Of a stretch of 64,000 bases of DNA, positions 8,763-18,998 are shown one piece after another (within the stretch, counting starts at the first letter, position 1; each line of letters begins with the position of its first letter). Below the pieces are notes generated by a model. It saw nothing but the letters and a program-made list of their open reading frames with translations, did not search any database and had not been told where the DNA came from. The stretch is taken from assembly GCA_946699565.1 (NCBI GenBank), contig CAMPDW010000009.1, forward strand, positions 30,543 through 94,542. The letters are read 5' to 3'. A program made the position numbers and the translations under genes. The DNA is from an uncultured Commensalibacter sp. Lineage in GTDB: Bacteria > Pseudomonadota > Alphaproteobacteria > Acetobacterales > Acetobacteraceae.

Positions 8763-9115
8763 TTCTATTTTTCTAACGAACATTTTATATTAAAATTTAA
8801 AATATCAGAATAAATAAAAAAAACCTATTTTTAATAAAATAGGTTTTAAATATTAGATATTGTTACAAATTAGATAAATAAATAAATAATCTGATAACTT
8901 ACTACTATGTAATTATTCAACTTTGTTTATAATATATAAATTATATATAAATCAAATTTTTTCCGCATAATATTTTCAAAATAAAGAACAATTAATTTTG
9001 ATCACCAAATATATAGTTTTAATTTATTATTAATTCTCAATATTAAATTAAATCAAACAAAAATATCATGGTGTAAGATTAATAAATATCTTTAGAAAAT
9101 AAACTGTCATCTTGA
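8763..9115. other. Intergenic region between epimerase and glutamate dehydrogenase genes
   Basis: About 350 bp between convergent genes. Apart from the 8820-8850 hairpin it is AT-rich and holds no recognisable gene. Confidence 0.55.
8820..8850 (+). terminator. Rho-independent-type hairpin after the epimerase gene
   Basis: Perfect 12-bp arms AAAACCTATTTT (8820-8831) and AAAATAGGTTTT (8836-8847) with a 4-nt loop, about 60 bp after the epimerase stop. Confidence 0.7.
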
Positions 9116-10375
9116 TTAAGGAAATAATCCTCTTGCTTTTCTTGACATATAAATACGCTTTAAACCTGCGCAAATTGCTGCCATACGGTTAGTCACTTTT
9201 AGTTCTTTTGCACTATTAATCGTATTGTAAAATCCTTTATCCATAATTTTTTTCATACGATCGATAACTTCCGATTCCTCCCAAAAAAGCTGTTGCAAAT
9301 CCTGAACCCATTCAAAATAACTTACCGTCACACCTCCTGAATTACATAAAACATCAGGAATAATAAATATATCGGGACGTTGAGCAAAGACAGCATCCGC
9401 TTCAATTGTGGTTGGACCATTTGCTGCTTCAGCTAAAATTTTACAATCAATTTTATTTGCAATAACTTCATTAATTACACGTTCCACAGCCGCTGGGACA
9501 AGAACATCACATTTAATCGTTAAAATTGTTTTTGGATCAGTAAGGGATTGTGTAGAATATCCCTTTAATACACCGTGTTTGGAAACATAATTAATAATAT
9601 CTGGAATATTTAAGCCTTTTGAATCATGGTAAGCTGCTGTATGATCGCTAACTGCAAGGATTTTAACACCCATTGCATATAATTCACCAGCAACAACTGA
9701 ACCAACATTCCCAAAACCTTGAACGACAGCTGAAGATTTGGACAAATCCAAGTTGATAACTTCTGCAGCCCTATAAATTAAATGAGTCACCCCACGACCT
9801 GTCGCTTCTCTTCGTCCCACTGTTCCACCGCAACTTACAGGTTTACCCGTAACAATTTCCGTGACCGTACGACCGGCATCATTGGAATAGGTATCCATAA
9901 ACCAAGCCATTACTTGTTCATTTGTTCCAATATCAGGAGCCATAACATCAACATGAGGACCAACAAAAGGAATAAGTTCCTGCATAAATCGTCTTGATAA
10001 TGCCTCCAGCTCTCTTGCAGAAAGGGTATAGGGATCAACCCGAATCCCACCTTTTGCCCCCCCATAAGGTAAATTCATCAAAGCACATTTCCAGCTCATC
10101 CATAAAGATAAAGCCGCCACTTCACCAAGATCAACATTTTTTGCAAAACGTACCCCACCTTTACTTGGTCCTAGACTTAGATGATGCTGAACACGATATC
10201 CCTCATAAACAACCGTTGATCCATCATCTTTATGAATCGGGCAAGTCACAGCAATGGCTCTTTTAGGATATAATAATCTATCCCGCTGATCGAAAGGAAT
10301 ATTCAATATATCAGATGCTTGTTTAAATTGCTGACGCGCCATATCGAAAACAGGACCACTATAAATGTCGAACAT
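9116..10375 (-). CDS. Glutamate dehydrogenase (Glu/Leu/Phe/Val family, catabolic NAD type)
   Basis: A 419-residue hexameric-type GDH that deaminates glutamate to 2-oxoglutarate. The substrate lysines are in WKCALMNLPYGGAKGG (Lys96 and Lys108). The catalytic Asp region VDVMAPDIGTNEQVMAWFMDTY follows, and the NAD-binding Rossmann motif is VVQGFGNVGS. The length fits the short bacterial/archaeal GDH class (RocG/GudB-like). It is placed between the hydroxyproline island and divergent putA, which feeds glutamate from proline. The physiological role is therefore likely catabolic. Cofactor preference is inferred from the class. Confidence 0.9.
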   Translation of the reverse strand: MFDIYSGPVFDMARQQFKQASDILNIPFDQRDRLLYPKRAIAVTCPIHKDDGSTVVYEGYRVQHHLSLGPSKGGVRFAKNVDLGEVAALSLWMSWKCALMNLPYGGAKGGIRVDPYTLSARELEALSRRFMQELIPFVGPHVDVMAPDIGTNEQVMAWFMDTYSNDAGRTVTEIVTGKPVSCGGTVGRREATGRGVTHLIYRAAEVINLDLSKSSAVVQGFGNVGSVVAGELYAMGVKILAVSDHTAAYHDSKGLNIPDIINYVSKHGVLKGYSTQSLTDPKTILTIKCDVLVPAAVERVINEVIANKIDCKILAEAANGPTTIEADAVFAQRPDIFIIPDVLCNSGGVTVSYFEWVQDLQQLFWEESEVIDRMKKIMDKGFYNTINSAKELKVTNRMAAICAGLKRIYMSRKARGLFP

Positions 10376-10589
10376 ATTATATCCTTAATAATTGATTAAT
10401 AAAAATATAATCTTATCGATTATTCTTATATTCGATAAATAAATATAAAGTGTGTAATTTAATCTCTTTAAATATTAGTAATTTATTTAATTTTTGATAT
10501 TTCGTATATAAATCAACATAATTAATTTTTATATATTTTATATAAAAGACGACATATAGTTATAATTTTTACAATGAGAGTTTATCAAA

Positions 10590-13500
10590 ATGCCTGTTTT
10601 TTCTCAATTTGATGAAATTTTACATCCTCAAAATTCCCTAAGAAATAAAATTACCGCCGCCACACGTATGCCAGAAACAAAATGTGTCCAATCACTTATT
10701 GAACAGGCAACACTATCAGAAGACATGAATCAGCAAATTATGTCTCATGCAAAATTATTAGCAACCTATTTAAGAGAACATCGTAATTTAAAAGGTGTCG
10801 AAACACTTGTACAAGAATTTTCATTATCCTCCACAGAAGGAGTCGCGTTAATGTGCTTGGCTGAAGCACTTTTACGTATTCCTGATACCGAAACACGAGA
10901 TGCGCTCATTCGTGATAAGATAAGTACGGGTGATTGGACATCTCATGCTAGTTTCAAAAAGCCAATTTTTACGAATGCTGCAGCGTGGGGTCTAGCATTA
11001 ACGGGTAAACTTGTAACACCTGTTAAAGAAAATAATTTAGCTTCAGCTTTGACTAAACTTGTTCAAAAACAGGGTGAAGGGATTATTCGTATCGCTCTTG
11101 ACCGCGCAATGCGTATGATGGGAGAACAATTTGTTCTTGGACAGACTATTGAAGAAGCATTAGAACACAGTAAAAAACTCGAAAAAATAGGTTTTCGTTA
11201 TTCCTATGATATGCTTGGTGAAGCTGCAATTACAAAAGAAGATGCTGAACATTATCGTATTGATTATGAAAATGCTTTACATGCTATAGGTCGATCCGCT
11301 TTTGGTAAAACAGTTTATGAACGAGCAGGTCTGTCTATCAAGTTATCAGCATTACATCCACGCTATGCTCGAGCACAATATGACCGTGTTATGCAAGAAT
11401 TATTACCAACGGTTACGAATCTTCTTCTTTTAGCCCGCCAATATAATATAGGTGTTAATATTGACGCAGAAGAAAGTGACCGACTTGAACTTTCTCTCGA
11501 TTTAATGGAAGCCCTATGCCATCATCCCGATTTACAAAACTGGAATGGTATTGGATTTGTTGTACAAGGTTATGGTCGCAGAGCACCTTATGTTTTTGAT
11601 TATCTTATTGATCTTGCTCGTAGAACAAATCGACGTTTAATGCTTCGCCTTGTTAAGGGTGCCTATTGGGATAGTGAAATAAAAAAAGCACAGGTTGAAG
11701 GACAATCTGATTTCCCTGTTTATACAAGAAAATATCATACAGATATAAGCTATATTGCCTGTGCTAAAAAATTATTAGCCAATCGTGATGCTGTTTTTCC
11801 TCAATTCGCCACCCATAATGTAAGAACACTTGCAACCATTTATGCACTTGCTGGGAAAAATTACGATCCAGAACAATATGAATTCCAATGTTTACATGGA
11901 ATGGGTGAACAATTATATAGCCAAGTTGTACAGGCTGGAGACCTTTCAAGACCATGCCGTATTTATGCACCTGTTGGAACACATGAAACACTATTGGCTT
12001 ATCTAGTGCGTCGATTATTAGAAAATGGTGCCAATTCTTCCTTCGTAAATCAAATTGGAAATACAGCTATTTCTATTGAGCAACTAATCGCTGATCCTGT
12101 AAAAGCAGCCTTAGAAGTTAGTCCTGTTGGAAGCCCTCATCCTGCCATCAAATCACCTTTAACAATTTATGGTAAAGATAGACTTAATTCCAAAGGAATT
12201 GATTTTACAGATGAACTCACTTTGGAAAATCTATCAAAGGCCTTAAAGGAATCACCCAAAAATTGGAGTGCCTTTCCTATACTTACAGGAAAAAAAATCA
12301 AATCCAAAAATAAGCCTTACGATATTTTAAATCCTGCTGATCATACTGATAAAGTTGGTACAGTACTGAACACTTCACAAGAAGAAATAGATCAAGCATT
12401 CCAATCTGCTGTTCAAGCAGCACAAAGCTGGTCATCAACCTCGCCTGAAAAAAGAGCTGCTATCTTATTAAAAGCCGCTGACCTTCTTGAAGAGCAACTT
12501 TACACGTTATTAGGACTGATCATTCGTGAGGCAGGTAAATCATTTCCCAATGCTTTAGCAGAGGTTAGAGAGGCTATTGATTTCTTACGGTATTATGCAA
12601 CCATCGTTGCCAAAACCTATGATAATAAGACCCATATTGCGCTGGGTGGGCCAGTAGTCTGTATTAGTCCTTGGAATTTCCCGCTTGCAATTTTTATTGG
12701 TCAACTGTCTGCTGCACTTGCTGCTGGAAATCCAATAATTGCCAAACCTGCGGAAGAAACGCCTTTAATTGCTACAAAAGCCGTACAAATTTTGCATGAA
12801 GCTGGTGTACCCGCTGATATATTACAACTCTTACCTGGAAAAGGTGATATTGGTGCAGCGCTAGTATCTCATAAAGATGTATATGGTGTCATGTTTACAG
12901 GATCAACAACCGTTGCTCGTGAAATCTCTAAAAATCTTGCATCTAGAAGAACACCTTCAGGCAATATCATCTCCTTTGTTGCGGAAACTGGCGGACAAAA
13001 TGCGTTAATCGTTGATTCTTCTGCACTTGCTGAACAAGTCGTTATTGATATCATTAATTCTGCCTTTGACAGTGCTGGGCAACGTTGTTCTGCCTTACGC
13101 GTATTATGTGTTCAAGAAGATTGCGCTGATCGTATTGTCACCATGTTGTATGGTGCCACTAAAGAATTAAATGTTGGTAACCCAATTAAAATAAAAACAG
13201 ATGTGGGACCAGTTATTAGTCAAGAAGCATTGAATCGTTTAAATAAACATCTTGAACATATGAAAAATAAAGGTTTCAGAATTTGGTCTTTGCCAGAATC
13301 TGAACAAACAAAAAATGGTACATTTATGATGCCAACCATTATAGAAATTAATCAAATTTCCGATATCCCAGATGAAGTCTTTGGTCCGGTTTTACATATC
13401 ATTCGCTTTAAAAGAAGCCAGCTTGACCAATTAATAAATTCAATAAATCAAACAGGATTTGGATTAACCTTTGGTATTCATTCAAGAATTGATGAAACCA

Positions 13501-14231
13501 TTAAAGATGCTACTTCCAAAATTCATGCTGGCAATATTTATGTTAATCGTAATATTATTGGTGCTGTTGTTGGTGTTCAACCCTTTGGAGGAAAAGGTCT
13601 ATCTGGAACAGGACCTAAAGCAGGTGCCCCTTTCATTTTAAGAAGAATGTTGAAACAATGTCCTCAATATCAAAACTATACAAAACAAAATCTTCCATCA
13701 ATTGCGGAAAAATGGATAAAATGGCTTGAACAAAATCAACCTAATTTTGCTGTAACAGCTAAAAATTTATTATCCCATACATTGATCGGTACAGAAATAG
13801 AACTCCATGGCCCTGTTGGTGAAGAAAATATCTATAAACTTTCCGAACGTGGTAATGTTTTATGTGTTGCACAAACCGAAGATATTTTACTTCGTCAAAT
13901 CACCTTGGCCTTAGGATGTAATAATACTGTCCTTTTATACGCGCCTGAAGATATTACACATTGGTATAAACATCTTCCTTATGAACTAATTCACAAAATA
14001 CTTAAAGTTCATTCTGTTGAAGAAAAAGCATGTTCGGTAATTTTGGGTGAAAAAAATTGTCCAAATTTTGAAGAAGCTCGTCAACGTCTTGCTTTTACCA
14101 AACATGGAATTATTTCTGCTTTTGACGTCGATGATAGTTATAATACCTTAGATTTCTTAACAGAAGAACAATCAATTAGCACAAATACTACAGCCACTGG
14201 CGGTAATGCATCTTTGATGACAATTAGCTAA
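10590..14231 (+). CDS. putA: Bifunctional proline dehydrogenase / L-glutamate gamma-semialdehyde dehydrogenase PutA
   Basis: A 1213-residue PutA. Order: N-terminal helical arm (about 1-130), FAD-dependent PRODH barrel (about 170-470, with YSYDMLGEAA and LRLVKGAYWDSEIKKAQ), GSAL dehydrogenase (about 560-1030, with VVCISPWNFPLAIF, FTGSTT, VAETGGQNA and catalytic Cys833 in GQRCSALR), then a C-terminal domain as in long type-B PutAs. It lacks the ribbon-helix-helix DNA-binding domain of enteric PutA, so it should not be its own repressor. It oxidises proline to glutamate, feeding electrons to quinone and NADH. Divergent from glutamate dehydrogenase, with which it forms a proline-to-2-oxoglutarate route. 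Followed by a strong hairpin. Confidence 0.96.
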   Translation: MPVFSQFDEILHPQNSLRNKITAATRMPETKCVQSLIEQATLSEDMNQQIMSHAKLLATYLREHRNLKGVETLVQEFSLSSTEGVALMCLAEALLRIPDTETRDALIRDKISTGDWTSHASFKKPIFTNAAAWGLALTGKLVTPVKENNLASALTKLVQKQGEGIIRIALDRAMRMMGEQFVLGQTIEEALEHSKKLEKIGFRYSYDMLGEAAITKEDAEHYRIDYENALHAIGRSAFGKTVYERAGLSIKLSALHPRYARAQYDRVMQELLPTVTNLLLLARQYNIGVNIDAEESDRLELSLDLMEALCHHPDLQNWNGIGFVVQGYGRRAPYVFDYLIDLARRTNRRLMLRLVKGAYWDSEIKKAQVEGQSDFPVYTRKYHTDISYIACAKKLLANRDAVFPQFATHNVRTLATIYALAGKNYDPEQYEFQCLHGMGEQLYSQVVQAGDLSRPCRIYAPVGTHETLLAYLVRRLLENGANSSFVNQIGNTAISIEQLIADPVKAALEVSPVGSPHPAIKSPLTIYGKDRLNSKGIDFTDELTLENLSKALKESPKNWSAFPILTGKKIKSKNKPYDILNPADHTDKVGTVLNTSQEEIDQAFQSAVQAAQSWSSTSPEKRAAILLKAADLLEEQLYTLLGLIIREAGKSFPNALAEVREAIDFLRYYATIVAKTYDNKTHIALGGPVVCISPWNFPLAIFIGQLSAALAAGNPIIAKPAEETPLIATKAVQILHEAGVPADILQLLPGKGDIGAALVSHKDVYGVMFTGSTTVAREISKNLASRRTPSGNIISFVAETGGQNALIVDSSALAEQVVIDIINSAFDSAGQRCSALRVLCVQEDCADRIVTMLYGATKELNVGNPIKIKTDVGPVISQEALNRLNKHLEHMKNKGFRIWSLPESEQTKNGTFMMPTIIEINQISDIPDEVFGPVLHIIRFKRSQLDQLINSINQTGFGLTFGIHSRIDETIKDATSKIHAGNIYVNRNIIGAVVGVQPFGGKGLSGTGPKAGAPFILRRMLKQCPQYQNYTKQNLPSIAEKWIKWLEQNQPNFAVTAKNLLSHTLIGTEIELHGPVGEENIYKLSERGNVLCVAQTEDILLRQITLALGCNNTVLLYAPEDITHWYKHLPYELIHKILKVHSVEEKACSVILGEKNCPNFEEARQRLAFTKHGIISAFDVDDSYNTLDFLTEEQSISTNTTATGGNASLMTIS

Positions 14232-14248
14232 GCAGCATTAACAAATCT

Positions 14249-14292
14249 AAATTGAGTTATATTTAAAAATAAAATAAATATAACTCAATTTT
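14249..14292 (+). terminator. putA terminator hairpin
   Basis: Perfect 16-bp arms (14249-14264 and 14276-14291, core TTGAGTTATA / TATAACTCAA), 11-nt AT loop, ending in a short T run, 18 bp after the putA stop. The rest of 14232-14531 is AT-rich and shows no gene. Confidence 0.75.
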
Positions 14293-14531
14293 CATAAATA
14301 ACATAGTTATCATTACCCCTTTTCATTTTTTAATAAATTGCCTCATGAGAATAAAAATTTGTAAAAGGCTATGATTTTTTAAAATAAATAAAATTAAAAA
14401 TTTAACTTTAATTTAAACAATTAGATAAATTAATCAAAATTTCTTCATTATCAACCAATTAAAAATCATTTATAATAAATTTGTTAAGTTATAAAATTTC
14501 TACGAATAAAAAATAACAGCTTCTTTAAAAC

Positions 14532-14608
14532 TGGGGCGAATGACGGGGATCGAACCCGCGACAACCGGTACCACAAACCGGCGCTCTACCAACTGAGCTA
14601 CATCCGCC
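14532..14608 (-). tRNA. tRNA-His (GTG)
   Basis: Reverse strand folds as a cloverleaf: acceptor GCGGATG/CATTCGC, D stem GCTC/GAGC, anticodon stem CCGGT/ACCGG with loop TTGTGGT (anticodon GTG), T-loop TTCGATC. The extra 5' G(-1) is encoded at 14608 opposite C73, the HisRS identity pair. CCA is encoded (14532-14534). Confidence 0.97.
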
Positions 14609-14778
14609 ATTAAATAATGAACTGTCTTTACTATAATTCCATATAATTCGTCAATTCATTTTCATAAAATTTTATTTAATTTTATTGAATACTACTAATA
14701 ATCATAAAACAAATAAAATTTTATCATTACCTAACTTTATCAGCTTTTTATTTATATCTTGCCTAATCTGATAAAGAA

Positions 14779-17071
14779 CTAAAAATCAATGCATGCAGTT
14801 ACCTTAAAATAACGTCCCGGTTAAGAAAAATATGCTTTTTGTAAACTTCGTAAAGACTGCCCAACAGATAAAGATGATGCATTATAATATTTCTTATCAA
14901 ATATACTATACATACCGAATTGAACCCTTAAAGGACGATAAAAGACTATACTACCCTGTCAAATTAAAAATAACATAACCTGATGTATTCCATTGTTTAG
15001 AAAGAACACCCGTATTATTTAAAAATTTAGCATTATCCCGAGCGATTGCAAAAATGCTTGATAAATCTATTCTTCAATTATCCGTTTTATATCCAAATCC
15101 TATAATGCCCCGAAATGGTGCCACTGAACTTAATGCATAACTGACATGAAATAAATTATCATAACCAAAACACATTTTTGTGCCACTACAGGGATTGATA
15201 CCGATCATATCAATATAATTACGATAATAATTATCATAAAAAGCAACATTAAAACCACGTCTAGAATTTCCATATTTCATACCAACTTCCCAGCCACGGC
15301 CAGTCTCAGCTTTCATGTTCGGATTACCAGTAACCTGATACATAGGAGGCGTTCCGTAACTTAAATATTCCTCATTCGCACTTGGCGCACGGTAAGATTG
15401 TGAATATTGTGCATAAGCAATTAATTGATGAATAATCTAGGCTTCAATTAAAATTTTCAGGGAATAACGCGAACCACTTGCCCCCTTAGGCAATCCATCA
15501 TAAAGTGGATTATTCTGATATTTCAAAGTATTATGTGTATCCCGTTTAAAATAATCAAACCTTACACCTGATGTTATATGCAACCATTCCTTTTTTCCAA
15601 TGCCAATACGATCCTGTAAAACAGCCCCTAAATCAGTTCCATGCACATTTGGCATATCTACAAAATTATTATGAAGAAATGGATTTTTACTTGCATTCCA
15701 CCCTAATTGATATTGGCTTGTATCCGTTAAATAAGCCTCACTCCCATATGTAATTACATGATGTATCGAACCTATAAAAACATTCATTGTTGCATGACCA
15801 ACTACTCCATAAGGTTGAATATCCATATTTAATTTTTGCCATGAATCACGTTTTGACATCAAATCATAACGATCTGAAATATTCATTATAACATTATTAT
15901 TCTGCCAATAAGCAATAAACTGTCCTTCTCTGAATAGATCCTTGATTAAATCTTTTGCCTTATAATTATAATGGATAGAAAAGCGGGAATGTTAATTTTC
16001 ACTCTGCGTACGGTAATATTCCTCTTTTACCCTTTGAGAAGTCAATGTATGTTCATCAACAATACGATCAACCCATTCCCCTGTGATTCCTAATCGATGA
16101 CCACTTGAAAAATAATGAATGACTTTTCCAATAAAACTTCCTTGATCATAGGATGCCGGATTACGTTTTGTACGTGTATTTCCATATCCCCCAGTATGTC
16201 CTATATTTCCAGTTTCACTCTCATTGAAATAGCCCCCTTCTAATAAAAACAATGTGTTTTTGTAACGTGTGACAAAAATTTGATTTAATAAAGCACTTGC
16301 ACTGATGCCATCATAAGTAATTTTTGTAATCCCGCCAAATTTTTGTCCTGATTTTAGAACATCTTCTGGATTAAAGGTTCGTAAGGCAACCACCCCTCCC
16401 AAAGAATCCGTTCCAAAAAACTAGATCCACACTCTTAATAACATTCATTTCACCCAAGGCATTGAAATCAAAGGTTGATAATCCCCCTTGCAGAGTACTA
16501 AAAGCACTTGCAAATGCACCATCATTCACCCACATCATTCGAATACCATCAATAATCGTTAATAAACGATTTTGATCAAGACCCCGCATATTAATACTAT
16601 AATTATTAGCATTAAAATTAACCGCCGCATCTACACGACGTGAATAATCATCCAAATTATCGATTTGTTTATCTCTAAACATTTTATAGGTAGTTGTTGT
16701 CATTAAAACTCTTGGTTTACCTTGTGAACTGTAATCCTTCCCAGGATCAATTTTTATATATTTTAAAATGGAATCAACATTACATTTTACCTGAATAGGT
16801 GATAAATTAATAGAAAGGTCATTCTCCATTCCACTCAATTAAATGCCTGATCTTTTTTCTTTTCTATCTTGCTCTGATCGAGTATCAGGTATGAATTATT
16901 ACTCGAACTGCTTGTCGATTGCCCCCAAGTTGATAAACTAGTTAACCCCAGAAAACTTGACATAAAAACCCAAAAAAATTTAAATTTATACACTGATAAA
17001 ATATATTTTTCTTTATAAAAATTGTTCATAAAATTCAATATATCGTTGTTACAAATAATTATTAATAGCAT
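14779..17071 (-). pseudogene. TonB-dependent heme/hemoglobin receptor, multiply disrupted
   Basis: Reading frames on the reverse strand join into one outer-membrane receptor. In order: signal peptide (about 16900-17029); plug with INMRGLDQNRLLTIIDGIR and STFDFNALGEMNVIKS (16371-16838); GGVVALRTFNPEDVL (16402 downward); barrel pieces at 15437-15886 and 15074-15343; and the C-terminal strand PGRYFKVTACIDF ending at 14779. At least seven lesions are visible. These are a break near 16836, a homopolymer-T frameshift near 16420, in-frame stops at 15992-15994 and 15437-15439, a deletion inside the 15074-15343 piece followed by a stop where the family has Trp, a further TAG near 14955, and a frameshift before the last strands. 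Family: hemoglobin/transferrin/lactoferrin-type receptors. Not functional. Confidence 0.92.
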
Positions 17072-17073
17072 AT

Positions 17074-17109
17074 GATATTGATTCTTAATATCAATTGATA
17101 TATATCAAT
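17074..17109. promoter_or_regulatory. Fur-box-like site in the receptor / heme oxygenase divergent promoter
   Basis: GATATTGATTCTTAATATC (17074-17092) matches the classical 19-bp Fur consensus GATAATGATAATCATTATC at 14 of 19 positions. A second perfect 16-bp palindrome, ATTGATATATATCAAT, follows at 17094-17109. Location between a heme receptor pseudogene and heme oxygenase fits iron repression. Binding by Fur rather than Irr/RirA is inferred. Confidence 0.55.
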
Positions 17110-17179
17110 ATATTAAACTATATTTAAAAAACTTAATCATTATAATTTATTAATTTAAAATAATTTTGAAAGGTTTATT

Positions 17180-17749
17180 ATGATTGACGCTCAAAATCTA
17201 ACTTTAACCGAATCCTTGCGAATTAACACAAAAGAAGCCCATGAAAAACTAGATCATTATTTAACAAATTTAGGTTTGTTTAATAATATTCAATTATATA
17301 AAAAATTTCTAGCACTCCAATATTACATTCACCATAATGCCTCAAATTATTATAATAATCACTCTTTAAAAAACATTATTCCAGATTTAACAGAGCGTAA
17401 CCATTTTGAAAAAATTAAAGAGGATCTCAATGATTTAAAAATGGAAATCCCTAACCTTATTACGCCCTTACCTGAAGATATAGATCCATCCGAAGCAGTT
17501 GGTTTTATTTATGTTATTGAAGGTTCAAAATTAGGTGCTAACACACTTTTAAAACGTATTAAAAAAATAGGTTTATCCGAAACATTTGGTGCACGTCATA
17601 TGAAACCTGATCCTGAAGGAAGAGGCGCATCATGGAAAAAATTTCAAGATGCAATTAATAACGCCAAATTAGATATCCATACAACCCTTAAAAGCGCAAC
17701 AATAACATTTAATCAAATTCTTGCCTATGCTAAGTTTGTAACTACATAA
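17180..17749 (+). CDS. Biliverdin-producing heme oxygenase
   Basis: A 189-residue bacterial heme oxygenase of the HemO/BphO type, which opens heme to biliverdin, CO and Fe2+. The proximal heme-ligand histidine is His21 in TKEAHEKLD. The distal helix region reads VGFIYVIEGSKLGANTLLKR, and GARHMKPDPEGRGASWKKF is the usual C-terminal helix region. The frame is uninterrupted and of normal length, although the receptor upstream and exbB/tonB downstream are disrupted. A Shine-Dalgarno-like GAAAGG precedes the ATG and a Fur-like site sits upstream. It may still serve endogenous or host heme arriving by another route, or be the next gene to decay. Confidence 0.9.
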   Translation: MIDAQNLTLTESLRINTKEAHEKLDHYLTNLGLFNNIQLYKKFLALQYYIHHNASNYYNNHSLKNIIPDLTERNHFEKIKEDLNDLKMEIPNLITPLPEDIDPSEAVGFIYVIEGSKLGANTLLKRIKKIGLSETFGARHMKPDPEGRGASWKKFQDAINNAKLDIHTTLKSATITFNQILAYAKFVTT

Positions 17750-17810
17750 TTATTTCATAAAAATAAGCTATTTTTAAATTTAATAATCAGCTTATATTTT
17801 ATGAAATAAT
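17749..17810 (+). terminator. Hairpin after heme oxygenase
   Basis: Long imperfect inverted repeat (about 17749-17769 and 17789-17810, ends ATTATTTCATAAAA / TTTTATGAAATAAT) directly after the stop codon; one-base bulge in a 21-bp stem. Confidence 0.55.
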
Positions 17811-17898
17811 CACATATACAATCGTATACAGCTTTATATGATTGAAAAAATCACTTTTTTAATTAGGAATTATTTGTGCATATATCCTCTTTTTCCCC

Positions 17899-18570
17899 AT
17901 GACAGTTATTTTATAACGCAAATATTATTGTTCAGTCCGTAATAGTCATCTTAATTATAGCTTGCTTGGTAAGCTGGACTATTTGTCTTGTAAAATTTAT
18001 CAAATTTTTTTTAAAAATTATAATCTCTGGATTAATAAATCCCGTTTACAAAACGCCAAGACATTAGATCTAAATATAGAATTAACCAAAAAAAGCATTT
18101 CAAAAGAATATGAACTTTCCAAAAGCCTTTCTCATGATCTAGAGTAATTAAAAGAACGCATTGTCCTTCTTTTAGAAAGAATTGAAACAAATGAAGGCAC
18201 TCATCTCAGTAAAGGTACAGGATTCTTAGCTACAATCGATGCGATAGCCCCTTTTATTAGATTATTTAGTACAGTATGGGGTATCATAACACCCTTTGCA
18301 GGCATTGTTTCAGCCCAAACAACTAATTTAACAGTTGTTGCGTCTGGTATTGCAGAAGCCTTGATAGCAACTTCCATCGAATTAATCGCAGCTATTCCAG
18401 CCGTTATTTTTTATAATATAATTATTCGTTCAAATGCCAATTGCCGTGCAAAAATCGCAGATCTAAGTACCCTTATCATACGCCTAATTTCACGTAATAT
18501 TAGCCAAATGCAAACCAAATCTGAAAAAAGTCGGATTATTCCCCTCCAATTTAAAACAATGGAGCATTAA
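17899..18570 (+). pseudogene. exbB: exbB pseudogene (TonB-system proton channel subunit)
   Basis: The C-terminal two thirds reads GTGFLATIDAIAPFIRLFSTVWGI and ATSIELIAAIPAVIFYN in one frame. These are the core membrane helices of ExbB. The first helix (IVQSVIVILIIACLVSWTI, about 17927-17985) lies in another frame, and the switch falls at a long T run near 18000-18014. An in-frame TAA at 18145-18147 interrupts the part between, and the start region near 17899 meets a stop after five codons. At least three lesions, so no functional ExbB. The ends of the gene and the order exbB-exbD-tonB are otherwise normal. Confidence 0.88.
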
Positions 18571-18584
18571 TTATTATTATACAC

Positions 18585-18998
18585 ATGCATCATGCTGATG
18601 AAAATCAAAAAGAAATCAGTGATATTAATATAATTCCTTTTATTGATGTCGTTCTGATTCTTCTCATAATCTTTATGATTATTGCCCCGTTAACAACTGT
18701 TAAAATTTCAGTTAATTTACCGTCATCCAGCTCTAAAAATTCCGAACAACCCAATCATTCTGTATATTTAACTTTAAAAACAAATCATACGATAATGCTC
18801 GGTAATCAGACTATTTCTCTTAAGAATCTTCAATCTATCCTTGATAATGCAACGAACAATAATAAAAATGAAAAAATATATCTGTATGCCGATACCAAAA
18901 TTGATTATGGATCTTTTATAGGTGTAATGGATAAACTTCGAGCGGCTGGTTATTCAAAAATTTCATTAGTCAATTTAGAAAAAAGTAATAATGAATGA
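18585..18998 (+). CDS. exbD: ExbD, TonB-system accessory protein (open frame in a decayed operon)
   Basis: A 137-residue ExbD/TolR-family protein. A short cytoplasmic tail is followed by the single membrane helix with its proton-carrying Asp (INIIPFIDVVLILLIIFMII; the Asp is in PFIDV). A periplasmic domain ends in the YGSFIGVMDKLRAAGYSKISLV signature. The length is normal and no lesion is seen. It starts 15 bp after the broken exbB, and its stop overlaps the start of broken tonB (ATGA at 18995-18998). Without partners from this operon it is probably functionless unless another ExbB/TonB set exists. Confidence 0.88.
   Translation: MHHADENQKEISDINIIPFIDVVLILLIIFMIIAPLTTVKISVNLPSSSSKNSEQPNHSVYLTLKTNHTIMLGNQTISLKNLQSILDNATNNNKNEKIYLYADTKIDYGSFIGVMDKLRAAGYSKISLVNLEKSNNE

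Noticed and set aside
9782-10266. Plus-strand open frames (71 and 90 residues)
   Set aside because: They lie antisense within glutamate dehydrogenase and show Ser/His/Arg-rich shadow composition.
14779-17071. Five separate small genes
   Set aside because: Their translations join in order into one TonB-dependent receptor, ending in a normal C-terminal strand; they are pieces of a single pseudogene.
17962-18147. An independent small gene
   Set aside because: It lies inside exbB, in the frame of the C-terminal part, starting at a TTG and stopping at the in-frame TAA.
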